Of a DNA stretch of 41,824 nt, positions 15,209 through 22,279 are shown in pieces. The position numbers and the translations under genes were made by a program. The stretch comes from an uncultured Oscillibacter sp. (GTDB taxonomy: Bacteria; Bacillota; Clostridia; Oscillospirales; Oscillospiraceae): the NCBI GenBank assembly GCA_934574045.1, contig CAKTMK010000018.1:1-41824 (forward strand), written 5' to 3'. Numbering within the stretch: position 1 is the first letter of the stretch; every line of letters starts with the position of its first letter. Under the pieces are notes generated by a model that saw only the letters and a list, made by a program, of their open reading frames with translations, was not told the DNA's origin and did not search any database.

Positions 15209-15237
15209 ATTATAGGCACCGCCCGCCCCGCTGTCAA
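15209..15237 (-). promoter_or_regulatory. Consensus promoter of the efflux operon
   Basis: Perfect TTGACA (15232-15237) and TATAAT (15209-15214) on minus with a 17-bp spacer; start near 15202, next to the palindromic operator. So strong a promoter implies tight repression. Confidence 0.9.
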
Positions 15238-15239
15238 GG

Positions 15240-15559
15240 CCGGTCACAATTATTTAACAATTCTGAACAAGGTTTTTGGCCGCGACACAGGTGCGTTTTG
15301 GAGGACTGTTCCGCGCCGCGATCCGCTCTGTCCGTCCGCGCGGGCAGCGCCCGCCGAAACGTGTGCTCCGGCGGCGCGGACGCGCAGAACGTGCGGCGAT
15401 GCAAGCGCCGTCCTCCCGCGCCGGGAGGCTGGACAATGAAATGCGGAATCACACGCAGGCGGCATAAGCGCACAGACGCGCGGACGGCCCGGGCACGGAT
15501 GCGCCCGGGCCGTCCCATCAGTCCGTTCGGGAAAGCGTTCTATTATGGAATCATGTGTT
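15240..15559. other. Intergenic DNA between efflux and glycogen operons
   Basis: No supported gene. GC-rich with several hairpins, including GGACGGCCCGGGC (15482-15494) paired with GCCCGGGCCGTCC (15503-15515), loop of 8 bases. This stem follows the glgP stop by about 45 bp and may end glycogen-operon transcription, although no T-tract follows on the minus strand. Confidence 0.5.
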
Positions 15560-17986
15560 TCAGCTCCTGCGGTACGGCACGTGCCAGATGCGCTCGGCGT
15601 ACTCCGCCACCGCGCGGTCCGCCGCGAACACGCCGCTGCGGGCGATGTTGTGCAGGCTCATCTCGTTCCACTTCACGGGGTCCTCATAGGCCGCGGCCAT
15701 CCGCTTCTCCGCGTCGCAGTAGGCGGCGAAATCCGCCAGCAGCAGATACTCGTCCGCGGGGCAGCGGTCGCCGAACAGCAGCCGCCCGTAAAGATCGTCG
15801 TAGCTCACGCCGTCGCGGAAGCCGGTCTTGAGGGCGTCCAGCACCCGGTGGATCACCGGGTCCCGGTTGTAGAGCCGCTGGGGGACGTAGCCCTCCCGCC
15901 GCAGCGCCGCCACCTCGTCGGTGTGCAGGCCGAACAGGAACATATTCTCGTCGCCCAGAACGTCGTGCATCTCCACGTTCGCGCCGTCCAGCGTGCCAAC
16001 GGTGAGGGCGCCGTTCATCATGAACTTCATGTTGCCCGTTCCGCTGGCTTCCTTTCCGGCGGTGGAGATCTGCTGGGAAACCTCGCTGGCGGGCATCAGA
16101 TGCTCCGCCAGAGACACCCGGTAATTCTCCAGAAACACCACCTTCAGCTTACCCTTGCACACGGGATCGTGGTCGATCTGGTCGGCGAGAGAGTTGATGA
16201 GGTGGATGATCCGCTTGGCCACGGCGTACCCCGGCGCGGCTTTCGCGCCGAACAGAAACGTATGGGGCCGGACAATGGCGTTGGGGTCGTCCTGCAGACG
16301 CTGGTAGAGCGCGATGATGTGCAGAACGTTCAGAAGCTGGCGCTTATACTCGTGCAGCCGCTTGACCTGCACGTCGAAGATGGACTCCGGGTCCAGCACC
16401 GCGCCCTGCTGCTTTTTCACATAGGCGGCGAAGTCTTTTTTGTTCTCCTGCTTGATCCGGGCCAGACGGAGCAGCACGTCCCGGTCGCCCGCGAAAGCGT
16501 CCAGCTTCCGGAGGGCCTGAGGCTGCATCAGGTACGCGCCGCCGGTCAGGTCGCAGATCAGCCCGTCCAGCCGGGGATTGATCTCCGCCAGCCAGCGCCG
16601 GTGGTCGATGCCGTTGGTGACGTTGGTGAACTTCTCCGGCTCCATCTCGCTGGCGTTTTTGAACACGTCCGTTTTCAGGATCCGGGAGTGCAGGGCGCTG
16701 ACGCCGTTGACGCTCATGCCGCCCGCGATGCACAGGTTCGCCATGCGCACCACGCCGTCCCACACCACGGCGGTATCCCGCACCTTTTCCGGGTCGTGGA
16801 AGAAGTTCTCGCACTTCTCCTGCCAGCGGCGGGCGATCTCCGCCGTGATCTGCCAGATGCGGGGGAGGATGCGCTGGAACAGGTCCTGCGGCCACTTCTC
16901 CAGCGCCTCGGCCAGCACCGTGTGGTTCGTGTAGGCCACGGAATGGGTCGTGATGTCCCACGCCTGATCCCAGCTCATGCCCGCATCGTCGATGAGGATG
17001 CGCATCAGCTCCGGGATCACCAGCGCCGGGTGGGTGTCGTTGATCTGGATAACGTTCTTCTCGTGGAAGTTGGTCAGCGTGCCGTAGGCCGCCAGATGCT
17101 TCTCCGCGATGCTCTGGATGGTGGCGGAGACGAAGAAATACTGCTGCTTGAGCCGCAGGGACTTGCCCTCCACGTGGTTGTCGTCCGGATAGAGGACTTT
17201 GGCAATGACCTCGGCCATGGCCTCGTCCTCCGTGGCCTTGAAATACTCGCCCTTGGAATACAGGCTCATATCCACGGGCTTGAGGGACTTGGCGTCCCAC
17301 AGGCGCAGAACGTTGGTGTGGCGGGTGTCGTACCCGGCGATCTCCATATCGCAGGGAACGGCCAGCACCGTGGTGGCCCCCTCCTGCACGATGTGCAGGT
17401 GGCCGTTGTCCCAGAACTCCCGCAGCGTGCCGCCGAAGTGGACCTGCTGGGCCTCCTCCGGCTTGGGCAGGAGCCACGCCGAGCCGATGCCCTTCCAGTT
17501 GTCGGGCAGCTCCACCTGCTGGCCCTCCACGATCTTCTGCTTGAAGATGCCCAGATCGTAGCAGATGGAATAGCCCGCGGCGGGGATCTCCAGCGTGCTC
17601 ATGGAGTCCAGATAGCAGGCCGCCAGACGGCCCAGGCCGCCGTTGCCAAGGCCCGCGTCCGGCTCCAGCTCAAACAGGTCGCCCGCCTGAAAGCCCAGAT
17701 GGCCCAGCGCCTCCTTGAGCTGGGGCAGGATGCCCAGATTGTACGCGTTCTTCTGCAGGCTGCGCCCCATCAGGAACTCCAGAGAGAGATAGTGGACCAT
17801 GCGCTTTTCCCCGCGCTTCGTCTCCTTCCGGGTCTCCACGCCCCGCAGGGCCATCGCGTCCCGCAGGACCAGCGCACAGGCGCGGAGCATCTCCGCGTCG
17901 CTGGCCTCCTCCGCCGTCTTGCCAAAGTTGACCATCAGCTTGGAGGTCAGCGCCTCCTCAAGCTGGTTTGTCGTAAATGCCGTCAT
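15560..17986 (-). CDS. glgP: Glycogen/alpha-glucan phosphorylase
   Basis: Cytoplasmic enzyme that releases glucose-1-phosphate from glycogen ends using phosphate and pyridoxal phosphate. 808 residues, normal family length. Visible signatures include YLSLEFLMGRSLQKN near residue 70, GNGGLGRLAACYLDSMSTL near 110, AIHLND-type VIQINDTHPALVIPELMR near 310, and the cofactor motif EASGTGNMKFMMNGAL with the PLP lysine at Lys654. The ATG overlaps the glgA stop by 4 bp. As last gene of the glg operon it couples breakdown to synthesis, a common arrangement in Clostridia. Confidence 0.97.
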   Translation of the reverse strand: MTAFTTNQLEEALTSKLMVNFGKTAEEASDAEMLRACALVLRDAMALRGVETRKETKRGEKRMVHYLSLEFLMGRSLQKNAYNLGILPQLKEALGHLGFQAGDLFELEPDAGLGNGGLGRLAACYLDSMSTLEIPAAGYSICYDLGIFKQKIVEGQQVELPDNWKGIGSAWLLPKPEEAQQVHFGGTLREFWDNGHLHIVQEGATTVLAVPCDMEIAGYDTRHTNVLRLWDAKSLKPVDMSLYSKGEYFKATEDEAMAEVIAKVLYPDDNHVEGKSLRLKQQYFFVSATIQSIAEKHLAAYGTLTNFHEKNVIQINDTHPALVIPELMRILIDDAGMSWDQAWDITTHSVAYTNHTVLAEALEKWPQDLFQRILPRIWQITAEIARRWQEKCENFFHDPEKVRDTAVVWDGVVRMANLCIAGGMSVNGVSALHSRILKTDVFKNASEMEPEKFTNVTNGIDHRRWLAEINPRLDGLICDLTGGAYLMQPQALRKLDAFAGDRDVLLRLARIKQENKKDFAAYVKKQQGAVLDPESIFDVQVKRLHEYKRQLLNVLHIIALYQRLQDDPNAIVRPHTFLFGAKAAPGYAVAKRIIHLINSLADQIDHDPVCKGKLKVVFLENYRVSLAEHLMPASEVSQQISTAGKEASGTGNMKFMMNGALTVGTLDGANVEMHDVLGDENMFLFGLHTDEVAALRREGYVPQRLYNRDPVIHRVLDALKTGFRDGVSYDDLYGRLLFGDRCPADEYLLLADFAAYCDAEKRMAAAYEDPVKWNEMSLHNIARSGVFAADRAVAEYAERIWHVPYRRS

Positions 17987-19902
17987 TCTTTCGCCTTATC
18001 CGCGGCCGTCTTTTTCTCAGCCGCGGACCCTTTCTTTGCCGCGGGCTTCGCCGCGGCGGATTTTTTTCCCGCCGGTTTCCGCGCGGCGGTTTTTTTTGCC
18101 CGGGGCTTCTTCTCCGGCTCCCCGGACTGGGCGGGCTGACCCGCCGTTTCGGTGAGCTTCGGCTGGTCGGGCTTTGCAGTCAGCTTGGCCCGCTCCGGCT
18201 TCCCGGTCAGCTTCGCCTGTTTGGGCTTGCCGGTGAGCTTTGCCTGCTCAGGTTTTCCGGCCAGCTTCGCCTGCTCAGGTTTTCCGGCCAGCTTCGCCTG
18301 CTCAGGTTTTCCGGTCAGCTTCGGCTGCTCCGGTTTCCCAGCCAGCTTCGCCTGTTCCGGCTTCCCGGTCAGCTTCGGCTGTTCCGGTCCTTTCTCCGGC
18401 TGTGCGGGCGGCTCCTCCGGCTGTGCGGGCGCGGCAGCCGGCTCCTCCCGCTGGAACTGGGGCGCGGGCTGGCCGGTGATGCCGCAGTAGATGCGCACAT
18501 ACTCCCCCGCGCTGCGGCCCCAGCTGAAGTCCCCGGCCATGCACCGCTGCTGAAGGCGGCGGAACTGCTCCTGATAGTCCCTGTAAAGGCCGACGGCCTG
18601 CCGGATGACAAAGAGCATATCGCCGGAGTTGTACGCCGCGAAGGTAAAGCCGTTGCCCGCGTCGCGCCATGCCTCGTAGGGGTGGACGGTGTCCTTCAGG
18701 CCGCCCACCTCCCGGACGATGGGAACGGTGCCGTACCGCATGGCGATCATCTGGCTCAGGCCGCACGGCTCGCTCTTGGAGGGCATGAGGAACAGGTCCG
18801 CGCCGGAATAGATCGCCATGGACAGCGCCTCGCTGTAGTCGATGCGGGCGGCCATCCGGCCGGGGTACTGGCTCTGCGCCCAGGTGAAGAACTCCTGATA
18901 CTGCTGGTCGCCCTGCCCCAGCACCACCATCTGCACAGGCAGCTCCATGATATCGTGGAACACCTCGCGGATCAGGTCCAGCCCCTTGTGGGACACCAGA
19001 CGGCTCACCACGGCGATGATGGGCGTGTCCGGCTCCTCCCGCAGGCCCATCATCCGCTGCAGCTCCGCCTTGTCCTTCGCCTTGCCGGAGAGGTCTGCGG
19101 CGGAGTAGTTGGCGGCGATGAGCTGGTCCGCCGCCGGATCGTAGCGCTTCATGTCGATCCCGTTGAGCACGCCGGAGAGCTTATAGGCGCACCGGCGCAT
19201 CACGCTCTCCAGCCCGTGGGCGAAGAACGCGTATTTCAGCTCCTCGGCATAGGAGGGCGAAACGGCGGTCACCGCGTCGGCGCAGAGGACCGCGGCCTTC
19301 ATCAGGTTCACGTCGCCGTCCATCATGATCGTTCCGTCGTCCACCCAGCCGTGGTCCAGACCGAACAGGTCGCCCACGACCTCCGTGCCGTACCGGCCCT
19401 GATACTCGATGTTGTGAATGGTCATCACGGTGCGGATGGAGCGGAAGCGCTCCTCCCGCACGCCGTCGTCCTTTAAATAAATGGGGATCAGGGCGGTCTG
19501 CCAGTCGTTGCAGTGGATCACGTCCGGCCAGAAGGCCATGTGGTGCAGCATCCGCACCACCGCCCGGGAAAAGAAGCCGAACCGCTCGCCGTCGTCCATG
19601 TAGCCGTACAGCGCGGGGCGATTGAAATACTGCTCGTTATCAAGGAAATAGTACGTCACGCCGTCCCGGATCAGGCGGAACAGGCCGCAGTAGCTCCGCC
19701 GCCACGCCAGATCCACATAGTCGTAGCACAGGTACTCCAGCTCCGGGCCGAACTGCTCCCGCACCCGCCGGTACAGCGGCAGGACCACGGCCGTCTCCAC
19801 GCCCTGCGCCGCCAGCGCGGCGGGCAGCGAGCCGGCCACGTCGGCCAGTCCTCCGGTTTTGCAAAAGGGTACGGCCTCGCTGGTCGCATACAAAATTTTC
19901 AT
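17983..19902 (-). CDS. glgA: Glycogen synthase with repetitive basic C-terminal extension
   Basis: ADP-glucose glucosyltransferase of family GT5 that elongates alpha-1,4-glucan. The catalytic part is residues 1-481, the usual full length, with the ADP-glucose motif KTGGL (from Lys15), DVIHCNDWQTALIP, TIHNIEYQGRYG, and the C-terminal Rossmann segment MPSKSEPCGLSQMIAMRYGT. The remaining 158 residues are not part of the family: a Pro/Glu linker (about 482-504), nine copies of a nonapeptide like GKPEQAKLA (505-584), and a Lys/Ala-rich tail (598-639) resembling histone H1 tails (AKKTAARKPAGKKSAAAKPA). The frame is intact and overlaps glgP by 4 bp, so the tail is translated rather than a readthrough product. 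GlgB of the same operon also ends in a basic tail. Confidence 0.96.
   Translation of the reverse strand: MKILYATSEAVPFCKTGGLADVAGSLPAALAAQGVETAVVLPLYRRVREQFGPELEYLCYDYVDLAWRRSYCGLFRLIRDGVTYYFLDNEQYFNRPALYGYMDDGERFGFFSRAVVRMLHHMAFWPDVIHCNDWQTALIPIYLKDDGVREERFRSIRTVMTIHNIEYQGRYGTEVVGDLFGLDHGWVDDGTIMMDGDVNLMKAAVLCADAVTAVSPSYAEELKYAFFAHGLESVMRRCAYKLSGVLNGIDMKRYDPAADQLIAANYSAADLSGKAKDKAELQRMMGLREEPDTPIIAVVSRLVSHKGLDLIREVFHDIMELPVQMVVLGQGDQQYQEFFTWAQSQYPGRMAARIDYSEALSMAIYSGADLFLMPSKSEPCGLSQMIAMRYGTVPIVREVGGLKDTVHPYEAWRDAGNGFTFAAYNSGDMLFVIRQAVGLYRDYQEQFRRLQQRCMAGDFSWGRSAGEYVRIYCGITGQPAPQFQREEPAAAPAQPEEPPAQPEKGPEQPKLTGKPEQAKLAGKPEQPKLTGKPEQAKLAGKPEQAKLAGKPEQAKLTGKPKQAKLTGKPERAKLTAKPDQPKLTETAGQPAQSGEPEKKPRAKKTAARKPAGKKSAAAKPAAKKGSAAEKKTAADKAKE
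18151..18390 (-). repeat. 27-bp tandem repeat array inside glgA
   Basis: Nine in-frame 27-bp units encode GKPEQAKL plus Thr or Ala, with variants GPEQPKLT, GKPKQAKLT, GKPERAKLT and AKPDQPKLT at the ends. Central copies are almost identical at DNA level, while edge copies have diverged, as expected for a slippage-prone minisatellite. Confidence 0.95.
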
Positions 19903-19946
19903 GGCAGTTTCCCCTTTCCAGATCGATGTTTGTCAAACTGTCCGCG

Positions 19947-21062
19947 TCACACGCGGGCGTCCTTGCTCACCACCAGCGGATAGCTGGCGTGGCCGATGAG
20001 CGTCCGGTCGGCAAGGACCTCCACCCGCTTGTCGGTGATGATGCAGGCCACGTCCGCGTTCCGGCGGATGACCGTGTCCCGGAAGAGGATGCACCCGCGC
20101 ACCCGCGCGCCCTCCTCCACCATCACGCCGGGGAACAGGATGGAATCCTCCACGCTGCCCTCCACGTTGCACCCGTCGCCCACCAGTGAGTTGACACACC
20201 GGCCGCTGGGGCCGATGTAGCTGGAGGACTTGTCGGCGCTCTTGGCCCGGATGGGCCGCTCCGGCGCGAACAGGTCCGCCCGGATGGCCGGGTCCAGAAG
20301 CTGCATGCTCCGGTCGTAATACTCCTGCACGGAGCGGATCTGGGCGGCGAATCCGTTCCAGATGTAGGCCCGGATGTTCAGCCGGTCCACACCCGCCTGC
20401 AAGACGTCGTGCCGCCAGCTGTACTGGTCGCGGCCGATGCACCCGTCCACCAGCTCCTTCAAAAGCCGGGTGGACAGGATGTAGATCTCCAGCCCCCGGT
20501 AGCCCCGGGGCGTGTGCAGGTGATAGAGGACCTCCCGGACGCGGCCCTGATTGTCCGGCTCAAAGTATACGCCGTTGTCCACGGCAAAGCTGTCGTTCCC
20601 GCAGACGGCGGTGATGTCCGCGCCGGAGCGGATGTGCTGGTCCAGCACGTCCGAAAGGGGCAGATTCGCCACCAGATCCCCCTCCATCAGGGCCACGTAG
20701 TCCTGACGGATGGTGTCCAGATAGCTGCGCACGCCCGCCAGCGCCTCCATCTTCCCCCGGAACTCGCCCGCCACGCCGCCGCGCCGCTCATAGGCAAAGG
20801 GCGGCAGCAGCTTCAGTCCGCCGCGCTTGCGGCTCAGGTCCCAGTTCTTGCCGCTGCCCAGATGGTCGATCAGGCTCTGATACCGCCCGTGCAGCACCAC
20901 GCCCACATCCGACACGCCGGCGTTGACCAGATTGGAAAGGCCGAAGTCGATGGCCCGGTAGCGCCCGCCGAAGGGAATGGACGCCGCGGAGCGGGTCTTG
21001 GTCAGCTCCTTCAGGTCGCTGCGCTGCTCATAGCAGAAAATGATCCCGTGCAGTCCGTTCAT
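19947..21062 (-). CDS. glgD: GlgD, non-catalytic-type ADP-glucose pyrophosphorylase subunit
   Basis: Partner of GlgC in Firmicutes glucose-1-phosphate adenylyltransferase, 371 residues. It aligns by eye with the nucleotidyltransferase fold (IPFGGRYRAIDFGLSNLVNA near residue 30, then VALMEGDLVANLPL) but the glycine-rich catalytic loop present in GlgC (GGQGSRL) is replaced by CYEQRSDLKEL, typical of the regulatory subunit. The C-terminal third is a left-handed beta-helix-like region (SLVGDGCNVEGSVEDSILFP). The ATG overlaps the glgC stop by 4 bp, which favours equal synthesis of both subunits. Confidence 0.95.
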   Translation of the reverse strand: MNGLHGIIFCYEQRSDLKELTKTRSAASIPFGGRYRAIDFGLSNLVNAGVSDVGVVLHGRYQSLIDHLGSGKNWDLSRKRGGLKLLPPFAYERRGGVAGEFRGKMEALAGVRSYLDTIRQDYVALMEGDLVANLPLSDVLDQHIRSGADITAVCGNDSFAVDNGVYFEPDNQGRVREVLYHLHTPRGYRGLEIYILSTRLLKELVDGCIGRDQYSWRHDVLQAGVDRLNIRAYIWNGFAAQIRSVQEYYDRSMQLLDPAIRADLFAPERPIRAKSADKSSSYIGPSGRCVNSLVGDGCNVEGSVEDSILFPGVMVEEGARVRGCILFRDTVIRRNADVACIITDKRVEVLADRTLIGHASYPLVVSKDARV

Positions 21063-22267
21063 CTCGCCACCTCCGCGCCGTTTTTATCCAGCATGGTCTT
21101 GGGCGGGACCGTGGTGCCCGCCTCCAGTGCGCAGCCCGGCGCCAGCACTGCAAGGCCCCACGTCAGCGGGTCCGCCTGCTCCGGCGCCGCGCCCACGCGG
21201 CAGTTTTCTCCGATCGTCACGTTCTGGCCCACGATGGCGTATTCCACCACCGCGCCCGCCCGGACCGTCACGCCCGGCATCAGCACGGAATAGCTGACCC
21301 GCGCGCCCTCCTCCACGGTCACGCCCGCGGAGAGGACGGAGTTTTCCACGCAGCCGTTCAGCTCGCTGCCGCGGTTGAAGGCGCTGTGGCTCACCTGCGC
21401 GTGCTTTCCCAGAAACGCCGTGGGCATGGAGAGGGACTTGGCGTAAATGGGCCACGACTCGTCCAGCAGATCCAGCCCCGACTCCGGCGCCAGCATATCC
21501 ATGTTGGCGTCCCACAGGGACTCCAGCGTGCCCACGTCCTTCCAGTAGCCCTCGAAGCGGTAGGCCGCCATCCGCTCGCCCGCGTGCAGCATGGCGGGGA
21601 TCACATTCTTGCCGAAGTCGTTGTCCGAGTGGGGGTCGGCCTCGTCCGCCTCCAGATACGCCCGCAGAGTCTTCCACGTGAATATGTAGATGCCCATGGA
21701 GGCGAGGTTGCTCTTGGGGTGGCGGGGCTTTTCCTCAAACTCCGTCACCATGTCCTCCCCGTCCACGTTCATGATGCCGAAGCGGGGCGCCTCGGACCAC
21801 GGCACCTCCATCACGGAGATGGTGCAGGCCGCGCCGGACTCCTTGTGCCGCTTGAGCATCTTGGAGTAGTCCATCTTATAGATGTGGTCGCCGGAGAGGA
21901 CGGCCACATACTCCGGGTCGTACCGGTCCACAAAGGCGATGTTCTGATAAATGGCGTTGGCCGTGCCCTTGTACCACGTGCCGCCTGCGGCGGACTGATA
22001 GGGCGGCAGGATGTGGACGCCGCCGGTGGAGCTGTCCAGATCCCATGTCTGGCCGCTGCCCACATAGGCGTTCAGCTCCAGCGGGCGGTACTGCGTCAGG
22101 ACGCCCACCGTGTCGATGCCGGAGTTGGCGCAGTTGGACAGGGGGAAATCAATGATGCGGTACTTTCCGCCGAACGGGACCGCGGGCTTTGCCATCTCGC
22201 CGGTGAGCACGTACAGGCGGCTGCCCTGGCCGCCTGCCAGCAGCATGGCGATGCACTCTTTTTTCAT
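21059..22267 (-). CDS. glgC: Glucose-1-phosphate adenylyltransferase, catalytic subunit
   Basis: Makes ADP-glucose from glucose-1-phosphate and ATP, the committed step of glycogen synthesis. 402 residues. The nucleotide loop is AMLLAGGQGSRLYVLTGEMA, followed by KPAVPFGGKYRIIDFPLSNC. The sugar-phosphate region contains FEEKPRHPKSNLASMGIYIF, and the C-terminal beta-helix carries repeated V/I-x-E-G-x motifs ending in AVVEYAIVGQNVTIGENCRV. The ATG lies 12 bp downstream of glgB with AAGGAGGAGA before it. Confidence 0.97.
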   Translation of the reverse strand: MKKECIAMLLAGGQGSRLYVLTGEMAKPAVPFGGKYRIIDFPLSNCANSGIDTVGVLTQYRPLELNAYVGSGQTWDLDSSTGGVHILPPYQSAAGGTWYKGTANAIYQNIAFVDRYDPEYVAVLSGDHIYKMDYSKMLKRHKESGAACTISVMEVPWSEAPRFGIMNVDGEDMVTEFEEKPRHPKSNLASMGIYIFTWKTLRAYLEADEADPHSDNDFGKNVIPAMLHAGERMAAYRFEGYWKDVGTLESLWDANMDMLAPESGLDLLDESWPIYAKSLSMPTAFLGKHAQVSHSAFNRGSELNGCVENSVLSAGVTVEEGARVSYSVLMPGVTVRAGAVVEYAIVGQNVTIGENCRVGAAPEQADPLTWGLAVLAPGCALEAGTTVPPKTMLDKNGAEVAR

Positions 22268-22279
22268 GCCGTCTCCTCC

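Noticed and set aside
15545..18139. 864-codon open frame on plus opposite glgP
   Set aside because: Antisense shadow of a well-conserved phosphorylase gene; no family resemblance in the plus-strand translation.
18151..18390. Regular 27-bp repeats considered as a CRISPR array
   Set aside because: Units are contiguous without unique spacers and are translated in frame within glgA.
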